Shown: positions 19,659 to 25,747 of the stretch, one piece after another
How positions within the stretch are numbered: position 1 is the stretch's first letter
Layout: each line of letters begins with the position of its first letter
DNA from: a virus
DNA: 38,921 nucleotides
Reading direction: 5' to 3' (one strand)
Virus record (IMG/VR): IMGVR_UViG_3300021437_000050
Coordinates: 1-38,921 of that record
Position numbers and translations under genes: made by a program
Notes under the pieces: generated by a model
Seen by the model: the letters and a program-made list of their open reading frames with translations, nothing else
What the model was told of the DNA's origin: nothing
Databases searched by the model: none

Positions 19659-20098
19659 GCAATAGCCTCTTCCTTAGTAATCCAGAAGTGAATTCCCGGA
19701 GCACATTCTTCCCAGCGGTCCTCACACCATCCATTTATAGGGCGGACAATCTTGCCGCGCTTATAGGTCACATTCTTGTCATAAATCGAGACCGCAACGT
19801 CTGCGCCTTCAACCTTCAGCACTTGCGCGAATTCGGCGCGGCACTTTCGTCCTGCCCCATGACTCCGTTTGGCATTGGAAGGGATCAGTAGCTTAACCAA
19901 TACGCCCTCTCGGCGCTTCTTCCATCCGACAAAAGCGCCATCCGAGGGCAGATGCGAAGACATCGCAAGAGCGAGGTCGGCTTCCTCGCAATTTTTAAGG
20001 TTCGCGTCACGCAGGTTCGCACGGCATCCGCCGGGCTCACTTCTCAAACATTTCAGATGGTTTTCAAGAATGGGTTTAAGATCTATCTTGGAGTCCAT
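19646..20098 (-). CDS. Pentapeptide/DUF5758-type protein (150 aa)
   Basis: ATG 20098 (MDSKIDLKPILENHLKCLRS) after CTGGAGAACAAA. NLRDANLKNCEEADLALAMS is a short pentapeptide-like stretch (A-[DN]-L-x-x), followed by VLVKLLIPSNAKRSHGAGRK, CRAEFAQVL and CAPGIHFWITKEEAIAW, the conserved core of a protein type frequent in phages (DUF5758 region). The role is not established. Its N-terminal 14 residues match those of the broken gene at 20453-20720 (one change), indicating duplication. Confidence 0.75.
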   Translation of the reverse strand: MDSKIDLKPILENHLKCLRSEPGGCRANLRDANLKNCEEADLALAMSSHLPSDGAFVGWKKRREGVLVKLLIPSNAKRSHGAGRKCRAEFAQVLKVEGADVAVSIYDKNVTYKRGKIVRPINGWCEDRWEECAPGIHFWITKEEAIAWQP

Positions 20099-20286
20099 TT
20101 TGTTCTCCAGAAAGGTGATTTCAATTGGTCAATGGGGACTGGACAGATGCAGGGATCGAGCAAAGGCACAATGCCAAGCACTTTACAAGCTTCTGCGTAA
20201 ACATTCCAATCGTCAACAGTATAACAACCGCTCAATGTATAGCGGTTAATGATCTTTTGGGCATTCTGGAGCTTACGTTCGTTCAT
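20083..20286 (-). CDS. Unknown early protein (67 aa)
   Basis: ATG 20286 (MNERKLQNAQKIINRYTLSG) overlaps the end of the upstream 55-aa gene. VDDWNVYAEACKVLGIVPLL continues in a helical style; then DPCICPVPIDQLKS. It overlaps the next gene start by 16 bases. No family recognised. Confidence 0.58.
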   Translation of the reverse strand: MNERKLQNAQKIINRYTLSGCYTVDDWNVYAEACKVLGIVPLLDPCICPVPIDQLKSPFWRTKWTPR

Positions 20287-20440
20287 AGGGCGAGCGGGGG
20301 CATTTAATCCCCATCATTTGCAATTCCATGTTGTCTATGCATGAAACGATGGCGTCATGAGTAGCCATATTGTTATTGACATAAGCATTGATGGTTCTAA
20401 AGAACTGGAGATACAGATCCTCGATCCGATTGGAATTCAT
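20273..20440 (-). CDS. Unknown early protein (55 aa), paralogue of the gene at 20942-21145
   Basis: ATG 20440: MNSNRIEDLYLQFFRTINAY ... CIDNMELQMMGI ... ERT, stop TAA 20273. The block SCIDNMELQMM matches SCIDSMELQMI of the gene at 20942-21145, showing a local duplication. The start follows GGGTGATGTT. Confidence 0.6.
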   Translation of the reverse strand: MNSNRIEDLYLQFFRTINAYVNNNMATHDAIVSCIDNMELQMMGIKCPRSPYERT

Positions 20441-20452
20441 AACATCACCCAT

Positions 20453-20720
20453 TTATTCAATGCCAAGGATGCGGTTGGCCAATTTGATAAACGGGCAGAA
20501 CTCTGGATTTCCGCCATGGTCCCGGCCCTCTGACGCCCAATCTCGGCAAAGCTGGGCCAGCTTCTTTTCGTAGGTCAGGACGTGGCAATAGGAGCCATCG
20601 GGGAGGCAACCAGAGGGAAGGTCGTATCCTTGAGTTAGCACAGCCCATGGCCCCGGCTAGGGTTCGGGCTGCCGCTGCATGGTTTTCAAGGATGGTTTTA
20701 AGATCGATTTTGCTATCCAT
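20453..20720 (-). pseudogene. Frameshifted early gene (probable one-base homopolymer difference)
   Basis: ATG 20720 (after GCAGGAGACTCTA) starts MDSKIDLKTILENHAAAART then LAGA. At a run of four C (20651-20654, G on the coding strand) the frame must shift by one base to continue VLTQGYDLPSGCLPDGSYC ... EFCPFIKLANRILGIE to the stop at 20453. With three bases in the run, the product would read LAGPWAVLTQGYDLP without a break, about 88 aa. It may be an intact gene with a base-calling error. The start is a paralogue of the 20098 gene. Confidence 0.65.
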
Positions 20721-20766
20721 TAGAGTCTCCTGCGCAGCTAGCGCAAATGTAATAGGAAAGATAAGC

Positions 20767-20952
20767 CTAACTACTAATTTTGATTTCAGCTAGTAGTCTG
20801 TTAGTAGGTGCTGGATGGAGTGCGTTTGGTCTAAGACCCTCTGCCCAATAGGCAATTAGGCGCGGTTCCTCAACGCGCAGACGTGCCAAGTGTCCTCTTG
20901 CGTCCTCGTTCTTATGGATAGAGGCATCCAGCATTAGATTTTCAATCCGCAT
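20767..20952 (-). CDS. Small early protein (61 aa)
   Basis: ATG 20952 (MRIENLMLDASIHKNEDARG) overlaps the upstream stop by 11 bases. HLARLRVEEPRLIAYWAEGL and LRPNALHPAPTNRLLAEIKI give a basic, helical protein. A longer frame from TTG 20979 lacks a clearly better site. Unknown function. Confidence 0.55.
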   Translation of the reverse strand: MRIENLMLDASIHKNEDARGHLARLRVEEPRLIAYWAEGLRPNALHPAPTNRLLAEIKISS

Positions 20953-21145
20953 CAGGCGAGAACCCTCTCCCCAATGCAATATTTATCATTTGTAGCTCCA
21001 TTGAGTCAATACAAGAATTGATGTTTTCTTCTGAATCGATAGGTCCTGCTAAAATGGCATGAATAATGGTGTACCCAAGGGGGTAAGGCATACGGGGATC
21101 CCATTTTCCAAACTGCGGCCAGATAGGTAAATCGTTAAGGTCCAT
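20942..21145 (-). CDS. Unknown early protein (67 aa)
   Basis: ATG 21145 (MDLNDLPIWPQFGKWDPRMP). Contains the NSCIDSMELQMI block shared with the 20273-20440 gene. Helical, acidic; ends SPDAD. Part of a tandem duplication of small genes. Confidence 0.58.
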   Translation of the reverse strand: MDLNDLPIWPQFGKWDPRMPYPLGYTIIHAILAGPIDSEENINSCIDSMELQMINIALGRGFSPDAD

Positions 21146-21153
21146 GGCTTCAA

Positions 21154-21567
21154 CTAATAAATGGCAATCCCGATAGATGAATAGTTACAAGAGATGTAAT
21201 CAGACCCTTTTTCAATGGTTTCGGCAGGAATGAGGTAAAGTGCAGCTCCCCGAGGATCGGTCTGGTGGAACCAAATCCAATCGGGATGGGATCTAAGCAC
21301 CTCAGTAATGCGCTTCTTTGCTCCTATCTCGCGATCGGGAACGGGACTAGCCAACCTTACCCATTTCCCAAAACTCTTAACTTCGTAAGAATGGAAGGGT
21401 TTCCCGGTATTTTCATCCCGTTCTACTTCTCCATTGCATTCTCGCTCTGCCCATCGGGAAAGGTTCATGGACGCTTTTCGAAGCGTTTCACATTCGTTAT
21501 CGGTGAATCCAAGATCATAAAGCCGATGGTAAAGGCGAGTGATGCGTTCTTTTTCTCGCTTAGTCAT
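21154..21567 (-). CDS. Unknown early protein (137 aa)
   Basis: ATG 21567 (MTKREKERITRLYHRLYDLG) after GAGGTGACACC. FTDNECETLRKASMNLSRWA continues a helical N-terminal domain; the C-terminal half (EVKSFGKWVRLASPVPDREI, GAALYLIPAETI) is strand-rich. No family recognised. Confidence 0.68.
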   Translation of the reverse strand: MTKREKERITRLYHRLYDLGFTDNECETLRKASMNLSRWAERECNGEVERDENTGKPFHSYEVKSFGKWVRLASPVPDREIGAKKRITEVLRSHPDWIWFHQTDPRGAALYLIPAETIEKGSDYISCNYSSIGIAIY

Positions 21568-21631
21568 GGTGTCACCTCATTAGAATGCCTCAAGTTGAAG
21601 GTTTTTGACGGGGGGAAGATGAGCTTAACGG

Positions 21632-21799
21632 CTATGATGTGATTCCCGAGCACATTTCGCATCCAAGAGATGACACAATTCGATATCGTCTGCCTTTTTT
21701 ATATCTTGCGACCCGTTGGAGGACCCCGTCAAAGGTCGCGCAGGTCTCTATTGATGGAGTTAACCCGTTTTTAGGGTAGATATAGGCAATGTAGTGCAT
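21632..21799 (-). CDS. Small basic early protein (55 aa)
   Basis: ATG 21799 after GGGAGATAACC: MHYIAYIYPKNGLTPSIETC ... RVARYKKGRRYRIVSSLG, ends GITS. Good ribosome site; no ORF competes on this strand. Probably the first gene of the leftward operon. Unknown function. Confidence 0.6.
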   Translation of the reverse strand: MHYIAYIYPKNGLTPSIETCATFDGVLQRVARYKKGRRYRIVSSLGCEMCSGITS

Positions 21800-21845
21800 G
21801 GTTATCTCCCGTCAGGGGGATCTACTCCCCATTGGAGGTTGGTGA

Positions 21846-22091
21846 TTGCTCATCCCCATGTTGCCCGAAACTAAGTTGTTAATCGTGGGGATGCCTAATC
21901 ATCAAGCTCCTGGCCAGCTAACCCAACGCTGCCACCAGGCTATTCCATTTACCGCTCTTCCGTTCATCGCAGCTATCCATCCGCCGGTTGGCCTGATTGT
22001 GATGGAGCATCAACTACTAGGCGCATTTGCTTGTATTCGTATGAGTCGCTGTAGGTTGTCAAGGATCGTGTTTGTTCTTAGGACAAAGTAA
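21846..22091 (+). CDS. Doubtful rightward ORF (81 aa)
   Basis: TTG 21846 with GGAGG 7 nt upstream. The product is hydrophobic and rich in P, A and I (FTALPFIAAIHPPVGLIVME). It is the only rightward ORF within the leftward early block, and it may be chance. No promoter or partner is evident. Confidence 0.22.
   Translation: MLIPMLPETKLLIVGMPNHQAPGQLTQRCHQAIPFTALPFIAAIHPPVGLIVMEHQLLGAFACIRMSRCRLSRIVFVLRTK
22033..22062 (-). promoter_or_regulatory. Candidate leftward early promoter
   Basis: A perfect TTGACA (minus strand, 22062-22057) with a weak -10 (GAATAC or CGAATA) 17-18 bp downstream. It lies upstream of the first leftward gene (21799) and could drive the early operon including both cassette arrays. 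Confidence 0.3.
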
Positions 22092-22169
22092 AGCATGATG
22101 GATGCCAAAACATAAAGCCAATTGAATCAATAATGCCCCAAAGAGAAGAGCATACCAACTAGCGCTCTG

Positions 22170-22219
22170 CGTCACATCCGCATGCCACGTCACGTCACAT
22201 CTGACCCGCTACGTCACAT
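22170..22219 (+). repeat. CGTCACAT repeats
   Basis: CGTCACAT at 22170, 22193 and 22212, and a partial CGTCAC at 22188. Spacings are 18-23 bp. Possible operator or origin-type iterons. Confidence 0.55.
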
Positions 22220-22364
22220 ATCACTATAGTAAGTGGGCGGAAATGCTTCCCGCGGAGCAAAACCCTCTCCACAACATGTATAACCCTAAAGAAAGAAGAA
22301 AGAGACTAGAACACCTCTAGACTCCCCTCAGAATTACTCTAAAAGTTAATTAGATCCCCCTCCC

Positions 22365-22405
22365 AAAGTAACCTCAAAAGTAACCTCAAAAGAAAAGTAA
22401 CCTCA
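22365..22405 (+). repeat. AAAGTAACCTCA repeats
   Basis: Three exact 12-bp copies start at 22365, 22377 and 22394; the first two are in perfect tandem. Function unknown; probably a binding array in the control region. Confidence 0.65.
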
Positions 22406-22639
22406 TTTCCCGCGCATCTTCCAAGTGTATACTTTTTAGTCACCTAGCCTGGGTGCTACTTAACTCTTCATATTGTTAGACCTTAGTTTGTGATAACTGA
22501 CTTTATGTAACCTAGAAACCTAGTTGAGATTCATGCCTAGCAACTACCCTGAGGGTAGCTTTACCTCAATTAAGGGGGTAGCGAGGAACGTGGTTGTGGC
22601 CTTACCGCTCTCAATATTGTTGAGAAAATAGAAGAGGGG

Positions 22640-22667
22640 TTTACAAATGAGGGAACGCATTTATACT
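22640..22667 (+). promoter_or_regulatory. Rightward sigma70-type promoter
   Basis: TTTACA (22640-22645), 16-bp spacer, TATACT (22662-22667), 18 bp upstream of the ATG at 22686. The spacer contains AATGAGGGAACGCAT (22646-22660), repeated exactly at 22890-22904. Confidence 0.7.
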
Positions 22668-22685
22668 TAAGAAGGGGAGAATGAG

Positions 22686-22928
22686 ATGCCAGGGAAGAAG
22701 CTGGTCAAGAGGCCAAAGAGTGAGATAGAATGCGAGTTTTGCGGTAAGAGGTTCATGCAGACTCGCTGGTGGCAAGTGTTTTGTTCAAGAGGGTGCAAGG
22801 AGAAGAGCAGTGCGACTGCAAAGCAGGAAGTTAGGACACTCCGTTTAGAGGTCGAAGGATTGAAGAAACAGCTCAAAGAAGCCCTCAAGAATGAGGGAAC
22901 GCATAATCAATTACAATGGGGGGATTGA
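22686..22928 (+). CDS. Zinc-finger protein with coiled-coil tail, possible regulator (80 aa)
   Basis: ATG 22686 after AAGGGGAGAATGAG. CEFCGKRFMQTRWWQVFCSR followed by GC is a C-x2-C ... C-x3-C zinc finger of the type seen in many short phage proteins. The C-terminal half (VRTLRLEVEGLKKQLKEALK) is a leucine-heptad coiled coil, so it is likely dimeric. First gene after the rightward promoter, so it may control that promoter. Confidence 0.72.
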   Translation: MPGKKLVKRPKSEIECEFCGKRFMQTRWWQVFCSRGCKEKSSATAKQEVRTLRLEVEGLKKQLKEALKNEGTHNQLQWGD

Positions 22929-22929
22929 A

Positions 22930-23073
22930 ATGACTTGGAACTATAGAGTGATTAAAGAGGATGGTCAGGACCATCTCTACATCGCACCTGTTTATTATAA
23001 AGAGGTTTACGATCCAGAGACAGCTTCATACCGTGCTCATCCTGCGGGTAGTCACTCAGAGAAAACAGAATGA
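22930..23073 (+). CDS. Unknown small protein (47 aa)
   Basis: ATG 22930 after GGGGGATTGAA: MTWNYRVIKEDGQDHLYIAP, VYYKEVYDPETASYRAHPAG. The M-x-W-N-Y-R-V-[IV] opening with repeated Tyr is frequent in short phage and bacterial proteins. Stop overlaps the next start (ATGA). Confidence 0.62.
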   Translation: MTWNYRVIKEDGQDHLYIAPVYYKEVYDPETASYRAHPAGSHSEKTE

Positions 23074-23414
23074 GATACCTGATTGCCATCCTAACTGCTT
23101 CCAGCCTCTTTGCTGCTGGCTGGACCCCACAAGACACTGCTCGGGAGTCTGTGTTTATGGGGACGCTTCTGTTTGACTGGGCACAGACTCGACAGATCCA
23201 AGGGCATCCTGAGAGGTGGAGGGAATTTAACCCTCTTATAGGTCATCAGCCAGCCCAGGTAAACTGTTACTTCCTTGCCTCTGCCGTTCTCCATGCTTCG
23301 ATTGCCTATGCTCTTCCCCCTTCCTGGCGGCATGTTTGGCAGTATGTGTGGATCGGACAGGAAGCTGCTTGTATCGGTAATAACTATTCCATTGGCGTCA
23401 GGGTCTCCTTCTGA
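23070..23414 (+). CDS. Phage membrane protein (114 aa)
   Basis: ATG 23070 (MRYLIAILTASSLFAAGW), a signal-like first hydrophobic segment. The pattern LLFDWAQTRQI, FNPLIGHQPAQVNCYFLASA, LPPSWRHVWQYVWIGQEA and IGVRVSF matches a short membrane protein found widely in tailed phages (D-x-x-Q-T, E-x-N-P-x-[IL]-G, V-N-x-Y-F, E). Two to three membrane segments. Role unknown; possibly envelope or lysis control. Confidence 0.72.
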   Translation: MRYLIAILTASSLFAAGWTPQDTARESVFMGTLLFDWAQTRQIQGHPERWREFNPLIGHQPAQVNCYFLASAVLHASIAYALPPSWRHVWQYVWIGQEAACIGNNYSIGVRVSF

Positions 23415-23415
23415 C

Positions 23416-23426
23416 TACTTTTTAGT
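23416..23426 (+). promoter_or_regulatory. TACTTTTTAGT box, copy 2
   Basis: TACTTTTTAGT within TGACTA-CTTTT-TAGTCA, just after the membrane protein stop. Same 11-mer at 22430-22440 and 24461-24471. Confidence 0.5.
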
Positions 23427-23433
23427 CATTATC

Positions 23434-23462
23434 TTGACGTGTTAATAGATAAGTTGTATCTT
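23434..23462 (+). promoter_or_regulatory. Rightward sigma70-type promoter
   Basis: TTGACG (23434-23439), 17-bp spacer, TATCTT (23457-23462). It lies in the 80-bp gap before the gene at 23495. Confidence 0.6.
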
Positions 23463-23494
23463 CCAGTTGGGTTGGTTCCCATATTGGAGGATTG

Positions 23495-23641
23495 ATGGTT
23501 TCTGTTCTTATGAAGAAGGATGATGAGCTTGGCTGGAGGCTTATTGGAGTTTATGAAGAGGAGGAGAGTATGCCTTCTGTCGAAGGAGGCCTTGTTTTTG
23601 TCCTTTCCAATGTCACTCCTTCGGCTTTTGACCCCTTCTAG
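23495..23641 (+). CDS. Unknown small acidic protein (48 aa)
   Basis: ATG 23495 after TTGGAGGATTG. MVSVLMKKDDELGWRLIGVY, then EEEESMPSVE and a hydrophobic strand (GLVFVLSNV). Unknown. Confidence 0.62.
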   Translation: MVSVLMKKDDELGWRLIGVYEEEESMPSVEGGLVFVLSNVTPSAFDPF

Positions 23642-23643
23642 CC

Positions 23644-23820
23644 GTGTCAGATAGGGTTTGTATTATCTGTGGCTTGCCTCTTGGCAAAAAGAGGAAGCAT
23701 GCGCTTTATTGCTCTAATGACTGTAGGTTCTTCGCTTTTTATGAGAAGAGGGTCGATGAACGGGTAGAAAAGGCCAAACCTGCCCTGGTTGGCTTGAGAG
23801 TCTTCAATGCCAAGAACTAA
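23644..23820 (+). CDS. Zinc-finger mini-protein (58 aa)
   Basis: GTG 23644, 2 bases after the previous stop. CIICGLPLGKKRKHALYCSN then DC: a C-x2-C ... C-x3-C finger like that of the 22686 gene, followed by a basic helix. It overlaps the next start by 14 bases. No strong ribosome site, so coupling with the upstream gene is likely. Confidence 0.6.
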   Translation: MSDRVCIICGLPLGKKRKHALYCSNDCRFFAFYEKRVDERVEKAKPALVGLRVFNAKN

Positions 23821-24034
23821 GCCCTATACACCAAAAGGCATCACTAGAATTCCATGTTCCCATTGCGGTGAACCATCAGAATTCCAATGGATGGTAAGGG
23901 CTTGTGCAAAAGGAGGACCCCGTGAATGGCGGGGTCTTTGTTGGGATTGTGATACAACCCTAAATAGACTAGTGCTCGAATTTTTCAATGAAGTTGATGT
24001 GGCAAAGATGATGACTCTTTATGCCCAGGACTAA
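23807..24034 (+). CDS. Zinc-ribbon protein (75 aa)
   Basis: ATG 23807 (MPRTKPYTPKGITRIPCSHC). CSHCG and CWDCD form a probable zinc ribbon; the C-terminus is an acidic helix (TLNRLVLEFFNEVDVAKMMT). It overlaps the start of the next gene by 14 bases. Confidence 0.65.
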   Translation: MPRTKPYTPKGITRIPCSHCGEPSEFQWMVRACAKGGPREWRGLCWDCDTTLNRLVLEFFNEVDVAKMMTLYAQD

Positions 24035-24455
24035 AGGCGTTTTGAATCGGGCTACCCGTGATGCTTCTCCTAGAGAAGAAAAGAACCAGGTCGATATGGG
24101 GTTGGTCAAGGATATTGATGGGCAGGTCCTTGAATCCATGTCCAAGACCAACCGAATGCGCCTTACTCATTCCGATCCTACAAGTCTTTCTCTTCGCCAG
24201 GCCCAAACCGCAGGTGCTGAGTTTCTTGCCAACCTTGTTGGTCACCCCGAGTTTCGCAAGAACCTTATCGTTGCTGGCCTAAAAGATCCCATGTCACTAC
24301 TCAAGATCGCTTCCAGTGAAAGGCCCAAGGAAATCCATATGGAAGCAGACATCCAGCATTCCGTTGTCGTTGTACCTGCCCAGCTCTCAGCCGAAGATTG
24401 GACCAAACAAGTCAATACAATTGAAGGCGAAACGCTCAAGGAAGAAAACTGGTAA
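24021..24455 (+). CDS. Possible small terminase subunit (144 aa)
   Basis: ATG 24021 (MPRTKGVLNRATRDASPREE). The basic N-terminus resembles the [GP]-R-[PT]-K-G-x-x-N start of many small terminases. Helices in the middle (LRQAQTAGAEFLANLVGHPE) and a short acidic C-terminus (EDWTKQVNTIEGETL). It lies 1.3 kb upstream of TerL on the same strand. The assignment is by position and N-terminal style only. Confidence 0.5.
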   Translation: MPRTKGVLNRATRDASPREEKNQVDMGLVKDIDGQVLESMSKTNRMRLTHSDPTSLSLRQAQTAGAEFLANLVGHPEFRKNLIVAGLKDPMSLLKIASSERPKEIHMEADIQHSVVVVPAQLSAEDWTKQVNTIEGETLKEENW

Positions 24456-24460
24456 GTGAC

Positions 24461-24471
24461 TACTTTTTAGT
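24461..24471 (+). promoter_or_regulatory. TACTTTTTAGT box, copy 3
   Basis: Exact 11-mer 12 bp upstream of the holin-like gene, ahead of its AAGGAGG ribosome site. It could be part of a phage-specific regulatory site. Confidence 0.45.
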
Positions 24472-24482
24472 AAGGAGGATCT

Positions 24483-24701
24483 ATGTGGGTTTGGCTCAAG
24501 TCCTGGTTCAACCCCGAAGATAAACAGACAGACATTAAACTCCTGGCCTTCGTTTCGGTCGTGGTGTTTGCTATCTATAAATTGAATGCCACCGAACTTG
24601 ACGCTAATTGGACGAATGCCTTTTATGGCCTATGTGCTCTTGTTGGGTTGGGGGGGTCGGCGTGGGCGATTGTGGATAAATGGAAGGGGGGCCAAACCTG
24701 A
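24483..24701 (+). CDS. Holin-like protein with two TM segments (72 aa)
   Basis: ATG 24483 after AAGGAGGATCT. TM1 about residues 19-34 (LLAFVSVVVFAIYKL), TM2 about 45-65 (NAFYGLCALVGLGGSAWAIV), charged C-terminus (DKWKGGQT). Size and topology fit a class II-like holin. Its stop overlaps the next start (TGATG). It lies with a spanin-like gene, which supports a role in lysis. Confidence 0.68.
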   Translation: MWVWLKSWFNPEDKQTDIKLLAFVSVVVFAIYKLNATELDANWTNAFYGLCALVGLGGSAWAIVDKWKGGQT

Positions 24702-25111
24702 TGCCGATTTCCTACCGGGCAGGCTACAAGTACCAACTGGTTGAGGATTATTCAGTACAAACCGATATTGCTACAGGTTCTTACCGTTATCTTCGCTTTG
24801 CTTGTATTGACCCTGGTGGCCTTCTTACTGTAAAAATTGGTTATGCTTGGGATGGGCCTAGTGGCCCGGTTCCTGATGTCCCTGAAGCCATGCGGGGATC
24901 CCTGGTACATGATGCGCTCTATGAACTCATGCGGATTGGGGGCCTAGACCGTTCTTGGAGGAAACAGGCAGACCAATTGCTTTATCGTCTATGCCTTGAA
25001 GATGGCATGGAAGAATTTATAGCAAAGATGATTCTTGGAGGCGTTAGCCTCTTCGGAGAACGCTTCACTAATCCAAAAGCAGAAAATACAGTGATAACGG
25101 TGGGGAAGTAG
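24701..25111 (+). CDS. DUF1353 family protein (136 aa)
   Basis: ATG 24701 (MPISYRAGYKYQLVEDYSVQ). GYAWDGPSGPVPDVPEAMRG then SLVHDALYELMRIG is the DUF1353 core (G-Y-x-W-D-G-P-S ... H-D-x-L-Y), with conserved W-D and H-D residues. In phages this family sits in lysis or late modules, and its activity is not established. Coupled to the holin-like gene. Confidence 0.85.
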   Translation: MPISYRAGYKYQLVEDYSVQTDIATGSYRYLRFACIDPGGLLTVKIGYAWDGPSGPVPDVPEAMRGSLVHDALYELMRIGGLDRSWRKQADQLLYRLCLEDGMEEFIAKMILGGVSLFGERFTNPKAENTVITVGK

Positions 25112-25747
25112 ATGAAACTATGGGACTTGATTAAACCTTTTTGGCAATGGATCGCACTAGCCCTTCTGATCGTTTTGGGCTACTCATTCTATAACTGGCA
25201 ACAGAAGATTGCCACAAACGCTGAGAACCAGTCTCAACTCCTCAAAGGTCAGATCCAAGTCAAAGTGGAGGAAGCTAATGCGCAGAAGGCGAAAGCGGAG
25301 GCTGCTGATCTCAAAGCTGTTGCGCTGGCAAAGGCCAACCAAGAGGCAGACCAGAAGGTTACTCTTGAACATGCCAAATCTGAAGCCCTTAAAAAGAAAC
25401 TCGCTGCCCTTGCTGGGCCTGGATTACTTCCTTTACCCTCTACCCCTTCTGATGACCCCGTGGTGCTGAGGGATCAGATCATTGCACAGCAAGATATTGA
25501 GATTCAGTCTCAACAAGTAGAGATCAAAGGCCTCAAGGAAGAGAACGGCCAACTTCGCCTAGAGGCAGATTCCTATAAGCAAAGTACCGAAGCCCTTGAG
25601 GCTAGTCTCAAACTCTCTGAACAGCGTGTCCGGGCTGAAGAGATCGCTAAGGATGCGATGAAGCGATCTGGGTTAGTCCGAGAGGGGAAGGGTATCCTTG
25701 AAGGTGGTGCAGCTGTCTTCCTTATGCATCTTTTGAAAGTGATTTGA
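25112..25747 (+). CDS. Putative inner-membrane spanin / coiled-coil membrane protein (211 aa)
   Basis: ATG 25112. An N-terminal TM (about residues 10-27, WQWIALALLIVLGYSFYNW) is followed by a long Ala/Lys/Glu/Gln-rich coiled coil (about 35-100), a Pro-rich break (GPGLLPLPSTPSDDP) and a second coiled coil (about 120-185). The C-terminus is weakly hydrophobic (GGAAVFLMHLLKVI). This matches an i-spanin layout, though it is longer than most. No lipobox o-spanin was found embedded. The stop overlaps the TerL start. Confidence 0.62.
   Translation: MKLWDLIKPFWQWIALALLIVLGYSFYNWQQKIATNAENQSQLLKGQIQVKVEEANAQKAKAEAADLKAVALAKANQEADQKVTLEHAKSEALKKKLAALAGPGLLPLPSTPSDDPVVLRDQIIAQQDIEIQSQQVEIKGLKEENGQLRLEADSYKQSTEALEASLKLSEQRVRAEEIAKDAMKRSGLVREGKGILEGGAAVFLMHLLKVI

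Larger units (their letters stand above)
22092..22685. other. Divergent regulatory region without clear genes
   Basis: 594 bp, AT-rich in its right half. It contains CGTCAC repeats (22170-22219), AAAGTAACCTCA repeats (22365-22405), one TACTTTTTAGT box (22430-22440), a hairpin CTACCC-TGA-GGGTAG (22544-22558), a palindrome CTCAA-TATTG-TTGAG (22610-22624) and a rightward promoter (22640-22667). A 32-aa ORF (22533-22631) is open but has no good ribosome site. Confidence 0.6.

Noticed and set aside
21890-21945. attC-like fragment GCTAACCCAACGCTGCC
   Set aside because: It resembles a left arm only; no L' or R' partner follows within 150 bp.
22000-22110. Tiny minus-strand ORFs (28 and 30 aa)
   Set aside because: No ribosome sites and no composition signal.
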